Source of the DNA: Paracoccus beibuensis
GTDB lineage: Bacteria; Pseudomonadota; Alphaproteobacteria; Rhodobacterales; Rhodobacteraceae
Length of the DNA: 64,000 nucleotides
Direction of reading: 5' to 3'
Assembly (NCBI RefSeq): GCF_026162625.1
Contig: NZ_JAOTBD010000014.1
Span: 16,810-80,809, forward strand
In this document: positions 48,098 to 55,482 of the stretch, in pieces
Layout of the letters: each line of letters starts with the position of its first letter
Position numbering within the stretch: the stretch's first letter is position 1
Notes under the pieces: generated by a model
Databases searched by the model: none
Told to the model about the DNA's origin: nothing
The model's input: only the letters and a program-made list of their open reading frames with translations
Position numbers and translations under genes: made by a program

Positions 48098-49033
48098 ATG
48101 ACACCCGCCTCCGATCCTTCTCGTGCCTATCTTCTCGTCTCGCCCTGCCGGAACGAAGCCGACTACATGCGCCGCACCCTGGACAGCGTCACGGGGCAGA
48201 GCGTTCCTCCGGCCAGGTGGGTGATCGTCGATGACGGCTCCACCGACGAGACGCCGCAGATCCTGGCCGAATATGCGGCGCGCTTCCCTTTTATCCAGGT
48301 GGTCACCAAGCCCGACCGGGGGCACCGCGCGGTTGGACCCGGCGTGATCGAGGCCTTCTATCACGGCCTGGATCAGGTGCGGATGTCGGACTATCCCTAC
48401 CTGTGCAAGCTCGACCTCGATCTGGACCTGCCACCCCGCTACTTCGAGATCCTGATGTCGCGGATGGAGGAAAACCCCCGCATCGGCAGCTGTTCGGGCA
48501 AGCCCTGGTTCCGCTCGGCGTCCGGTGCGTGGATTTCCGAAAAATGCGGCGACGAGATGTCGGTGGGCATGACCAAATTTTATCGCCGCACCTGCTTCGA
48601 ACAGATCGGCGGCTTCGTCCGAGAGGTCATGTGGGATGCCATCGACTGCCACAAGGCGCGCCAGATGGGCTGGATCGTGGTCAGCTGGAACGACGACGAC
48701 CTGCGCTTCGAACACCTGCGCCCCATGGGTTCCAGCCAGAAAAGCGTCTTCACCGGCCGCAGGCGGCACGGGTTCGGTCAGTATTACATGGGGTCGGACC
48801 CGGCCTATTTCATTGCGACCGGACTTTACCGGATGGCGCACCCGCCTTACGTGCTGGGGGGGCTGGCGACGATCCAAGGATATCTGGGCGCCTGGATGCG
48901 CGGCGAAAAGCAGCACGAGGATGCCGATCTGCGCCGCTTCATCCGCGATTACCAGCGCCGCGCCCTGCGGGTCGGCAAGTTCCGGGCCGTGGCCGAAATC
49001 GAAGCCCGGGCCGCACAGCGATGGACCCGCTGA
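48098..49033 (+). CDS. Glycosyltransferase family 2
   Basis: A 311-residue GT2 enzyme. YLLVSPCRNEADYMRRTLDS, WVIVDDGSTDETPQIL and KLDLDLDLPPRYF (extended DxD) are visible, with a C-terminal region ending in a probable membrane-near helix. The ATG at 48098 is preferred over a GTG six bases upstream. This subtype, with CGDEMSVGMTKFYRR after the DxD, is common in exopolysaccharide clusters that encode exosortases. The substrate is unknown. Confidence 0.8.
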   Translation: MTPASDPSRAYLLVSPCRNEADYMRRTLDSVTGQSVPPARWVIVDDGSTDETPQILAEYAARFPFIQVVTKPDRGHRAVGPGVIEAFYHGLDQVRMSDYPYLCKLDLDLDLPPRYFEILMSRMEENPRIGSCSGKPWFRSASGAWISEKCGDEMSVGMTKFYRRTCFEQIGGFVREVMWDAIDCHKARQMGWIVVSWNDDDLRFEHLRPMGSSQKSVFTGRRRHGFGQYYMGSDPAYFIATGLYRMAHPPYVLGGLATIQGYLGAWMRGEKQHEDADLRRFIRDYQRRALRVGKFRAVAEIEARAAQRWTR

Positions 49034-49133
49034 AGCAACCGTCTGATCGGCGGCAGCTCTTCGAGCCATGCGGCGGTTGACTGTAACAGCCATGTGACAC
49101 TTCAGTTACCTCCAGTGTTTCTGGAGGTGGTAC

Positions 49134-49829
49134 ATGGTTCCGTTCGATGCTTACGTGATGGATTGGTTGAATCCCTTTGCCGGGAAATCATCCGTCTTCG
49201 ACTGGTTCGTTTCTCTTCTTGCGTCGAACGCGATCACAAAGGGCGCTCCTGTCGGGATCGCCTTCTTTTTCCTGTGGCACCTGCCGGGCAGCGACAGGAC
49301 GCGCAACCGCAGCAGATTGCTTGCGCTGCTGGTGGCCACCTTCGTGTCGATCATCGTCGGCCGGGCCGCGGCGATGCTTCTTCCTTACAGGCCGCGCCCC
49401 CTGCACGCCGAAAGCGTCGACCTGCAGCTGCCGATCTCGGTCGATCCAAAGGTACTGGACGGGTGGTCGTCCTTCCCGAGCGATCACGCCGTGCTTTACG
49501 CCACGCTGGTTGCCGGGTTCTGGTTGGTCAACAGGTGGGCGGGCCTTGTCATGGCCCTCCACGCATTCGTCGTCATCGCCTTCGCCAGGGTCTACCTGAT
49601 CTATCACTATCCCACGGACATCGTGGGCGGGGCCGTCATCGGCGCGATCATCGGCCTTGCGCTGGTTCCCCTTCTGGGCCGGGTGCTGGCCCGGTCGGGC
49701 ATCGTCGAGGCGATGGAGAGCCATCCCCAGTACAGCTATCCGTTGCTGTTCCTTTTCCTGATGCAGATCGCGACGATGTTCAACAGCGCCCGGGAACTTG
49801 CCAAGGCGCTGGTATCGTTGGTCACGTGA
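49134..49829 (+). CDS. PAP2-family phosphatase
   Basis: A 231-residue membrane protein with about six membrane segments. The PAP2 motifs are RAAAMLLPYRPRP (motif 1; Arg in place of the usual Lys at the start), SFPSDHAVLYAT (motif 2) and ARVYLIYHYPTDIVGG (motif 3, catalytic His/Asp; Ala in place of the usual Ser). GGAGGTGG six bases ahead gives a strong start at 49134. In a polysaccharide locus it probably dephosphorylates undecaprenyl diphosphate to recycle the lipid carrier. It converges on a pyruvyl transferase gene, stop to stop. Confidence 0.8.
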   Translation: MVPFDAYVMDWLNPFAGKSSVFDWFVSLLASNAITKGAPVGIAFFFLWHLPGSDRTRNRSRLLALLVATFVSIIVGRAAAMLLPYRPRPLHAESVDLQLPISVDPKVLDGWSSFPSDHAVLYATLVAGFWLVNRWAGLVMALHAFVVIAFARVYLIYHYPTDIVGGAVIGAIIGLALVPLLGRVLARSGIVEAMESHPQYSYPLLFLFLMQIATMFNSARELAKALVSLVT

Positions 49830-50831
49830 TCACGGCCACCGGGATTGATGCAGGTCGTCGTTCGTGGCCTGCAGCCGGTCCGACATCTGCGCGATCAGGT
49901 CTTCGGTCCGCCCCTCGGCGCTGAGGTGGACATGGTGGCGCATGGCGCGACGGATGTCGGCCGCCAGGATGCGTTCGATCACGGGGGCCGCCAGAACAAG
50001 CAGTTTCTTGACCCGCTGACGCCCGTCCTCGCCCAGGTCGAAGCTGCCGGTTTCAGGCATCCGCGCAGCCTTCGCGCCGGCAGGGCCCCCCACCGCGGGC
50101 TGCGGCGCGGGCTTTCTGGCCCGGGCCGCCCGCAGCTGCGACCGGAGTGTCCCCGTCAGCCGCCAGAACTTCTTGGGAAGGGCCAGGGATTCCGGCGCGT
50201 CGATCGTCAGGCCCAGGCCCATGGCCCAGTCATTCCACTTGTGGTCGTTGAACTGGTTGGAGATCTTGATCGGCACCCAGGGAATTCGGAACGCGTCCGC
50301 CATGATGGCACCATGCATGGATTCGGTCACGACCAGGTCGGCGCCGATGATCTTCCTGATGACCTCTTTTGCATCCTGGTTGGGAAGCACCACCTGCAGG
50401 TTGCACATCTGCCCGATCCGGCCCCAGTTGATCTGCAACTGTGCCGTCGAACGGTGAGGAATGAAGATCGTGCCGTTTCCCCCGCGCGGCAGCTGGGCAA
50501 ATTCCGGCATGACCGTCAGCAGGGACGCCGGATCGCTGATGGCGATGCTGTCGTCAAGGCCCAGCAATCGTGCCGTCAGCGGCCCCCTGACCCAGGAAAT
50601 GCGGACGCGATCCGGGTCGACGGGGCCAAGGCTGCTGTAACCCGAACCGCTGCCGCAGACCAGGACCCGGTCATATGCCTGAAGAACGCGTGTTCCCAGG
50701 ATCGAGCCGATGCCGAACAGCGTTCTGTCCGGATAATGATCCCTCCATCCGGAAAGGAAATGATCCCAGAACCAGAGGTTCATGTCATCGCCGAAGTTTC
50801 CATTCTTGGAAGTGGCGTAATAAAGCTGCAA
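49830..50831 (-). CDS. Polysaccharide pyruvyl transferase (ExoV-like)
   Basis: A 333-residue protein. YYATSKNGNFGDDMNLWFW at the start, VCGSGSGYSSLG, and VVTESMHGAIMADAFRIPWV with the conserved histidine mark it as a pyruvyl transferase of the ExoV type. The start is TTG at 50831 with an AGGGGGG run four bases upstream; no ATG fits. The C-terminal 130 residues are extra, with an Ala/Pro/Arg-rich hinge and a helical tail. It is not closely similar to the other pyruvyl transferase at 1505. It would add a ketal-linked pyruvate to a different sugar. Confidence 0.75.
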   Translation of the reverse strand: MQLYYATSKNGNFGDDMNLWFWDHFLSGWRDHYPDRTLFGIGSILGTRVLQAYDRVLVCGSGSGYSSLGPVDPDRVRISWVRGPLTARLLGLDDSIAISDPASLLTVMPEFAQLPRGGNGTIFIPHRSTAQLQINWGRIGQMCNLQVVLPNQDAKEVIRKIIGADLVVTESMHGAIMADAFRIPWVPIKISNQFNDHKWNDWAMGLGLTIDAPESLALPKKFWRLTGTLRSQLRAARARKPAPQPAVGGPAGAKAARMPETGSFDLGEDGRQRVKKLLVLAAPVIERILAADIRRAMRHHVHLSAEGRTEDLIAQMSDRLQATNDDLHQSRWP

Positions 50832-51036
50832 ACGTCCCCCCTGTCCCGCAAGCAGATGATCCCGACCGCGTTCGGTCAGGGCGCTTGCATCTGCGATGTT
50901 TGCCTTGACTGGACGTGAACTGAACAGGATTTTTTATGCATCTTGTGTTGCAGAGCAGGTTTCTATCCGGCAGGCCCGCATCTGCCTGACCTTGTGCCGG
51001 TCAGAAAACCGAGACCCGGATAGGGGATGCTGCAAG

Positions 51037-53682
51037 ATGATTAGCCTTGATCCCCTGGAAAGAGCGCAGATGCAGCTGACGACGCCCATCCTGACCCTGC
51101 CTGCCAGAAATAGCCTGGATTTCCTGCACCGGGTCTTTGCCTGCTGGGCCGAGGGCCGGATCTTTGCCATCACCCGCGATGCGGGGGCGATGTCGGGGCT
51201 GGGGTTGACGGTCGAGACGGGCGGCGACCCCCGGCCCGGCGGCGGCTGGGGGCGGATCGCGTACCGGCCCGGTTTCTCGGATGCCCCGGCGCAGATCACC
51301 TTCAGCTCCGGCACCGAGGGGCGGCCCAAGGCCATCGTGATCAGCCATCGCAACCTGGCCGACGTGGTCGAACGGCTGAACCGTGCCATGGGCGTCACCG
51401 ACGAGATCCGCGAATATATCGGCGTTCCTGTCACCTATTCCTTTGGTCTGGGCCGTGCCCGCGCCGTGGCCGCCGCAGGGGGCGCCTTTTTCCTGCCCGA
51501 CCGTTTCGACCCCGCCCAGATCCGCGACATGCTGCAGGCCGGAGAGATCAACGCCATCTCGGCCGTGCCCAGCCTGTGGCGTGTGGTGCTGGCCAATCCC
51601 GAGGTGATCGGGCCGCAGGGTGCCAGGGTCCGCTGGATCGAGATCGGCAGCCAGTACATGTCCGCCGCCGACAAGCTGGCCATGCGCCGCCTGTTTCCCA
51701 ACGCCCGGATCATCCAGCATTACGGCCTGACCGAGGCGTCGCGCAGCACCTTCCTGGATCTTGGCGCCACGCCCGAGGACCGGCTGGATTCGGTCGGCCA
51801 GGCCGCAGGCGACGTCGAAATTCGCATCGCCGAGGACGGTGCCATCGCCATCCGCGGCCCCCATGTGGCGCTTGGCCTTCTGTCCGAGGGCGGAGAGATC
51901 CGCCCCCTGACCGACGACCAGGGCTGGCTGGTCACCCGCGACCGGGGAGAGATCCGGGACGGGTTCCTGTATTACCAGGGCCGCCTGGACGACCAGATCA
52001 ACGTGGCGGGCGTCAAGTTGGGCGCCGAGGCGATCGAGGCCGAGATCCGCCGCCTGGTGCCCGCGGCCGGAGAAGGCTTTGCCATTGCCCCTGTCGCCGA
52101 CGCCCTGCGGGGCGAGGCCGTGCTCTTGGGCATCGAGGCGCACCAGAAAGAACAAGGCAGGCTGATCGAGGAGGCCGCACGCCTGTGCCTGTCGCGGCGC
52201 GGCGTGCAGGTCGGACAGGGGGCCGGATCGGCGCTGAAGGTCCTGCACCTTGACCACCTGCCCCGGACCGGCACCGACAAGGTCCAGCGCCGCCTGCTGC
52301 CCGAACTGTGGAAACGGGACGCGGCCCCGGCCGAGGGGCTGGTTCTGGGCGCCGGCGGCATGACCGCTGCGGATCTGTCGCCCCACGAGGCGCGGGTCGC
52401 GGACCTCTGGGCGCGCGTGGTCGGGACGGACGATGTCTCGGCAGAGTCCAGCTTTTACGACCTGGGCGGGGACTCGCTCAGCTCGGTGCAGATCGGCCTG
52501 GTGATGGAGGGCGCAGGCATGCCGCGTGCCGTCGTGCGCGCCACGATGGAGGGGCGCAGCCTGCGCGACGTCGCGGTGCTGCTGGACGACGGCGGACCAT
52601 CCCCGGCCGTGGCCGCCTTGCCCGATGCGGCGCGGCGCAGCTGGTCGATCACCATGATGCGCGCCATCATGGCGCTGTCGGTCATCCTGTCCCACTGGGG
52701 GCCGGGCTTTTTCGGTCGCCTTGGCGTGGCGCAGCAGGCCGAAACCGCGCTGTCCTTCCTCTACCGGATGGGCACGCCGGGCTTTGCCGCGGTCTTCGGC
52801 GTCGGCATCGGGTATTTCATGCTGCCCGATTTCGCGGCAAAGCGGAAATCCGTCCTGCGCCGTCTGAACAACGCGTTCCGGCTGGTCTTGCTGGGAATGG
52901 TGCTGCTGGCAACCATCCGGCTGGCCAATCTGGTCGTGCGGGATCAGCCGGTAACGGGGCTGGAGGTGGCGCACGCCTTCTATGGCGTGCTGGGATACTA
53001 TGCGCTGATGCTGGGCACGGCGCGGTGGTGGCTGCCGCCCCTGGCCCGGCCGGCGCGGCCGATCCCCTGGCTGCTGGCGGGGCTGCCGGTGCTGTGGATC
53101 CTGTGGCAGATCGCGCCCCTGCTGCTGCCGTGGCAACAGTTCCAGTCGGTGCTGGAATGGCCGCGGCTGATGCTGCTGGCGGGCTACAACGTCTTCAAGA
53201 TGAGCGCGGTCGCGGCGGCCGGCATGGCGGTCGGCGTCTGGATGTCGCGGCAGCGCGACAGTGCCGAGGCGGCGCGCCGCCTGATGCTGGGTGGCGGTCT
53301 GGCCATGGTCCTGGCCGCGCTGAGCCTGGTCGAGGCCCACGGCGTCCACGTCTTCGACAACCGCGGCAGCGCGGTCTTTACCTCTCTGCCGGGGCTGGTC
53401 TTCTATATCGCTTTCGCCGGTTTCGGCATCGGCCTGTTCCTGAGGCTGCTTCTGTCCTGGGACAGCCTGTCCGCCGCCCTGCGCCTGCCCTTGCAGGTGC
53501 TGCTGGTGATCGGGGGGCTGGCGCTGCCGATCTATGTCTTCCACGGGCTGGTGATTCCGGGGCGGGACCTTCTGGCGGCCCTGGGGGTGGGCGGGGGTGT
53601 TGCGCTGGCGGCCACGATGGGGATCTTTCTGGCCGTGATGGCATATTCCGGCAAGCGGTTGTGGCGCATGTATTTCAGCTGA
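51037..53682 (+). CDS. Acyl-adenylating domain, carrier domain and membrane acyltransferase fusion
   Basis: An 881-residue, three-part protein. Residues about 1-440 form an ANL adenylation domain: ITFSSGTEGRPKAIVISH (core A3), HYGLTEASRSTF (A5), RDGFLYYQGRLDDQINVAGV (A8) and the lysine in PRTGTDKVQRR (A10). A carrier domain follows (about 445-520) with FYDLGGDSLSSVQ, the serine taking phosphopantetheine. The remaining 350 residues are an AT3-like membrane acyltransferase of about ten segments, beginning RAIMALSVILSHWGP. It may activate an acid, load it on its own carrier and pass it to a polysaccharide. The start could also be ATG at 51070. It is upstream of the spike-like operon. The acyl substrate is unknown. 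Confidence 0.75.
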   Translation: MISLDPLERAQMQLTTPILTLPARNSLDFLHRVFACWAEGRIFAITRDAGAMSGLGLTVETGGDPRPGGGWGRIAYRPGFSDAPAQITFSSGTEGRPKAIVISHRNLADVVERLNRAMGVTDEIREYIGVPVTYSFGLGRARAVAAAGGAFFLPDRFDPAQIRDMLQAGEINAISAVPSLWRVVLANPEVIGPQGARVRWIEIGSQYMSAADKLAMRRLFPNARIIQHYGLTEASRSTFLDLGATPEDRLDSVGQAAGDVEIRIAEDGAIAIRGPHVALGLLSEGGEIRPLTDDQGWLVTRDRGEIRDGFLYYQGRLDDQINVAGVKLGAEAIEAEIRRLVPAAGEGFAIAPVADALRGEAVLLGIEAHQKEQGRLIEEAARLCLSRRGVQVGQGAGSALKVLHLDHLPRTGTDKVQRRLLPELWKRDAAPAEGLVLGAGGMTAADLSPHEARVADLWARVVGTDDVSAESSFYDLGGDSLSSVQIGLVMEGAGMPRAVVRATMEGRSLRDVAVLLDDGGPSPAVAALPDAARRSWSITMMRAIMALSVILSHWGPGFFGRLGVAQQAETALSFLYRMGTPGFAAVFGVGIGYFMLPDFAAKRKSVLRRLNNAFRLVLLGMVLLATIRLANLVVRDQPVTGLEVAHAFYGVLGYYALMLGTARWWLPPLARPARPIPWLLAGLPVLWILWQIAPLLLPWQQFQSVLEWPRLMLLAGYNVFKMSAVAAAGMAVGVWMSRQRDSAEAARRLMLGGGLAMVLAALSLVEAHGVHVFDNRGSAVFTSLPGLVFYIAFAGFGIGLFLRLLLSWDSLSAALRLPLQVLLVIGGLALPIYVFHGLVIPGRDLLAALGVGGGVALAATMGIFLAVMAYSGKRLWRMYFS

Positions 53683-53845
53683 AGAAAGCGTCCCATGGGC
53701 AGCATTCCGCAACACCGGCGCCTGGGGGCGGATGCTTGCTTAATGGGGCGTTAACTTCCTGAAACAATATTTCCAGCTCATCGCCCTCTGGCTGCACTCT
53801 TCAACCAGAGGGGGCGGCGGTTTGCCAAGCAGTTGGAGATTTCCC

Positions 53846-54106
53846 ATGATCGATCTGTTCAAGCACAATGTGCCCGGCCTCGAAAGCCCGGCGACCTACC
53901 TGAAGAACGTCATCCCCGATGACGCCACCGATCTGGACCTGGCCAGCCGCGCCATCGCCGTGGGCACCGAAGGTTTTGTCAACCTGATCACGGTCGATGG
54001 CTCGACCGGCCGCATCTTCGCGGTGCCCGGCGCCCCCTTCCCGATCCGCGTGCGCCGGATCCTGGCCACCGGCACCACCGCGACCGATATCGTCGTCCTG
54101 GCATGA
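53846..54106 (+). CDS. Spike base protein (Rcc01079/GhsA-like family)
   Basis: An 86-residue protein. NVPGLESPATYLKNVIPDD, DLASRAIAVGTEGFVN, and PFPIRVRRILATGTTATDIV match the small spike-base protein family represented by Rcc01079 (GhsA) in the gene transfer agent of Rhodobacter capsulatus and found in related phages. In that particle, GhsA and the beta-helix GhsB form head spikes that bind the polysaccharide capsule. TTGGAGA six bases upstream supports the ATG at 53846. There is no signal peptide, as expected for a particle protein. Its stop overlaps the next start (ATGA). Family recognised from memory of conserved residues; a profile search should settle it. Confidence 0.75.
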   Translation: MIDLFKHNVPGLESPATYLKNVIPDDATDLDLASRAIAVGTEGFVNLITVDGSTGRIFAVPGAPFPIRVRRILATGTTATDIVVLA

Positions 54107-55482
54107 TGCTGCGGCTGGGGGTGGCCATCGGCCCCCGTCGTGTGCACGCGTCGCAGCCGCGGCCCGTGCCCGAGATCCTGCTGTCGCTGTCGGCCGGCAA
54201 CGCCGACGTTCCCGCACAGGTCGACGCGCTGACCCTGACGATCGAGGCGGGCCCCTATGCCGGAACCTATCCGGTCACCCGGGCCAGTCTGGCGCAGGGT
54301 CCGCTGTGCCTGGTGCCTGCCACCCTGAGCCCCGCCCCGGCCGGGCAGCCGCTGACCGCTGTTCCCGGCCTTTGGGTCTATGACGCCAATCTGGGCCCTG
54401 TCGAGACCTCTCGGCAGTGGCTGGCGGACGGTGCGGTCCTGGCCGATCAGGCCGGGCTGCAACTGGAGTTTTCGGCACAGCTGCAGGGCCGAACGATCGC
54501 TCACGTCGAAACCGCCCGCCAGGCGGCTGTCGAGGCGGTGCATCAGACACCGGCGGTCGTCTGGCCGCCCCAGGAGCCGGATACCGGCGAGTCCGATCCC
54601 GAACCGGAACCCGAGGCCCCCGAAGAGCCCGTGTTCAAGCCCGAATGGGTCATCCTGTCCGACCAGCGGATCTCTCTGAGCAACGTCACGACCAGCTCGG
54701 GCACGGTCAGCTTTTCGATCGACGCTTCCTCGGCCTATCAGGGCAGCTTCATCATCCATGCGGCCGATCTGGCCCAGGGTCCGGTCTGCCTGGTGCCGCC
54801 GGCCGTTGCCGGCACCACCGAGGACGGCGCGTCCCTGACCGCAACGCCCGGCCTGTGGGTCAGCCTGTCGGAGCAGATCACCTGCACCGGCGAATGGCTG
54901 CACGACGGTCAGGCCACGGGCGGGGCCGGGACCGCCCACGTGATCCGGATCGCCCAGGATGGTGGCGCAAGCCTGTCCTATCGCGAAACGGCGACGGATA
55001 CCGCGGGCAGCCGGCAGGCGCTCAGCGCTGTTGTCGCGGTTCCGGCCGCGCCGGCTGTCGTCGTCCCGCCGTCCGATGGCTGGACCGCCCTCGAATGGCG
55101 CAATGCCACCGGCGGCTACGCCGGCCAGGCCACCCGGGGTGCCGACGGGTCGATCACGGTCACAAGTGCCAGCGGCAACAGGGCAGGCAATCCCCGCGTC
55201 CATTTCGACGTGACCCCGGGAGAGACCTATCAGCTGGAAACGGTCGTCGAATACGGCAATGCCACCCGGATCATCGGCCGCCTGTCCGACGCGACCGGCA
55301 ACAATTCGGGACTGGACGTCGCGGTTTTCGACGTTTCGCGTCCCGCCGACCAGACCCGGCTTGTCCGCAGCGACACGTTCACGCCGACGACCGGCTGCAT
55401 CGCCATGCACTATGTCTTCGTCATGGGGCTGGCCGGGCAGGCCCGGATCCTGCCCGAAACCCGCGTCAAGAAGGTGTCCTGA
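54103..55482 (+). CDS. Spike-associated protein with duplicated domain and C-terminal lectin-like domain
   Basis: A 459-residue protein without signal peptide. Two related domains of about 90 residues each are seen: one with LAQGPLCLVPATL…LTAVPGLWV (about 63-92) and one with LAQGPVCLVPPAV…LTATPGLWV (about 223-253). They are joined by an acidic Pro/Glu linker (SDPEPEPEAPEEP, about 165-177). The C-terminus (about 325-450) is a beta-sandwich-like domain (WRNATGGYAGQATRG) typical of carbohydrate-binding modules. The start overlaps the spike base gene and the stop overlaps the beta-helix gene start (TGATG). It is likely a connector between base and fibre. Homologues are not recognised by name. Confidence 0.6.
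   Translation: MMLRLGVAIGPRRVHASQPRPVPEILLSLSAGNADVPAQVDALTLTIEAGPYAGTYPVTRASLAQGPLCLVPATLSPAPAGQPLTAVPGLWVYDANLGPVETSRQWLADGAVLADQAGLQLEFSAQLQGRTIAHVETARQAAVEAVHQTPAVVWPPQEPDTGESDPEPEPEAPEEPVFKPEWVILSDQRISLSNVTTSSGTVSFSIDASSAYQGSFIIHAADLAQGPVCLVPPAVAGTTEDGASLTATPGLWVSLSEQITCTGEWLHDGQATGGAGTAHVIRIAQDGGASLSYRETATDTAGSRQALSAVVAVPAAPAVVVPPSDGWTALEWRNATGGYAGQATRGADGSITVTSASGNRAGNPRVHFDVTPGETYQLETVVEYGNATRIIGRLSDATGNNSGLDVAVFDVSRPADQTRLVRSDTFTPTTGCIAMHYVFVMGLAGQARILPETRVKKVS

Noticed and set aside
51001..53715. A 904-codon open frame on the reverse strand opposite the adenylation fusion
   Set aside because: It is rich in Gln, Arg and Pro with no fold-like pattern. The forward product has intact domain motifs.
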